Below, piece after piece: positions 33,720 through 33,867 of a DNA stretch of 33,867 bases. The stretch's first letter is position 1, and each line of letters starts with the position of its first letter. This DNA is from Methylococcaceae bacterium UBA7658 (GTDB lineage Bacteria; Pseudomonadota; Gammaproteobacteria; Methylococcales; Methylomonadaceae), in NCBI GenBank assembly GCA_002483425.1, contig DLHW01000013.1, positions 917 through 34,783 on the forward strand. The letters are read 5' to 3'. The position numbers and the translations under genes are program-made. The notes beneath the pieces are model-generated. The model did no database searches, was not told the origin of the DNA, and saw nothing but the letters and a program-made list of their open reading frames with translations.

Positions 33720-33867
33720 ATGCAAACGGACTTTCTTATTATCGGCCAAGGTCTGGCGGGCAGTCTTCTGGCTTGGGTTTTAATTCAGCGCGGCTGCCGG
33801 GTGATTGTTGCGGATAACGGCGATGAGAACGCCTCCCGTGTTGCGGCGGGAATCGTTAATCCGGTTA
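33720..33867 (+). CDS. FAD-dependent oxidoreductase, N-terminal fragment (cut by window end)
   Basis: The ATG at 33720 opens a frame that runs off the window. Its 49 visible residues form a classic dinucleotide-binding fold: DFLIIGQGLAGSLLAWVLIQRG (GxGxxG), the second strand VIVADNG ending in an acidic residue, then ASRVAAGIVNPV, a signature of DAO-type FAD oxidoreductases. The substrate cannot be told. It is on the same strand as the crystallin-like gene but beyond a probable terminator, so likely a separate unit. Confidence 0.85.
   Translation, partial: MQTDFLIIGQGLAGSLLAWVLIQRGCRVIVADNGDENASRVAAGIVNPV

Overview
This is a chromosomal window from a gammaproteobacterium. Evidence is the lepA-lepB-DUF4845-rnc-era-recO-pdxJ cluster, the algU-mucA-mucB-mucD stress locus, the pyrG-kdsA-eno-ftsB block and the bpt/aat N-degron pair. 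Gene order, moderate GC and the style of the housekeeping proteins fit Methylococcales-type methanotrophs, but no methane-oxidation gene lies here, so that placement is inference. Most of the window is dense core genome; no rRNA, tRNA, CRISPR array, intact transposase or prophage was seen.

Layout. (1) 1-2.9 kb: a REP-like palindrome, a GIY-YIG nuclease-family gene, then leuD and leuC (leucine synthesis, minus strand), with two dispersed-type palindromes between leuC and leuD. (2) 3.0-5.5 kb: aat and bpt (overlapping; protein N-terminal leucylation) and trxB. (3) 5.7-7.4 kb, plus strand: a TauE/SafE-type membrane protein and a receiver-less sigma-54 activator. (4) 7.5-12.4 kb, minus: lepB, DUF4845, rnc, era, recO, pdxJ and a PP2C phosphatase, packed with 2-9 nt gaps or short overlaps. 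(5) 12.5-18.0 kb, minus: algU, mucA, mucB (envelope-stress sigma factor, anti-sigma factor and its regulator), then the periplasmic protease mucD and lepA. A possible sigma-E-type autoregulatory promoter precedes algU. (6) 18.1-23.0 kb: nadB, a convergent small lipoprotein, a dynamin/EHD-like membrane protein with degenerate G motifs, a small polytopic membrane protein and yigZ. (7) 23.0-31.5 kb, minus: tilS, pyrG, kdsA, eno, a GNAT acetyltransferase, ftsB, a 720-bp gene-free stretch holding a decayed DUF2726-like gene, trpS and a membrane protein. (8) 31.5-33.9 kb: a short orphan gene, accA (minus), a secreted beta/gamma-crystallin-like protein, and the start of an FAD oxidoreductase cut by the window edge.

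Main points of interest: tilS takes its only visible start codon from a pair of inverted GTAG-type REP palindromes; ftsB has no standard start codon that would give a full membrane anchor; the gap beside ftsB contains remnants of a PD-(D/E)XK-type DUF2726 gene; and an EHD-like protein has lost the key glycines of its P-loop and G3 motif. Together these suggest small accessory insertions and REP elements nibbling at the edges of conserved operons. No complete new multi-gene system was found.
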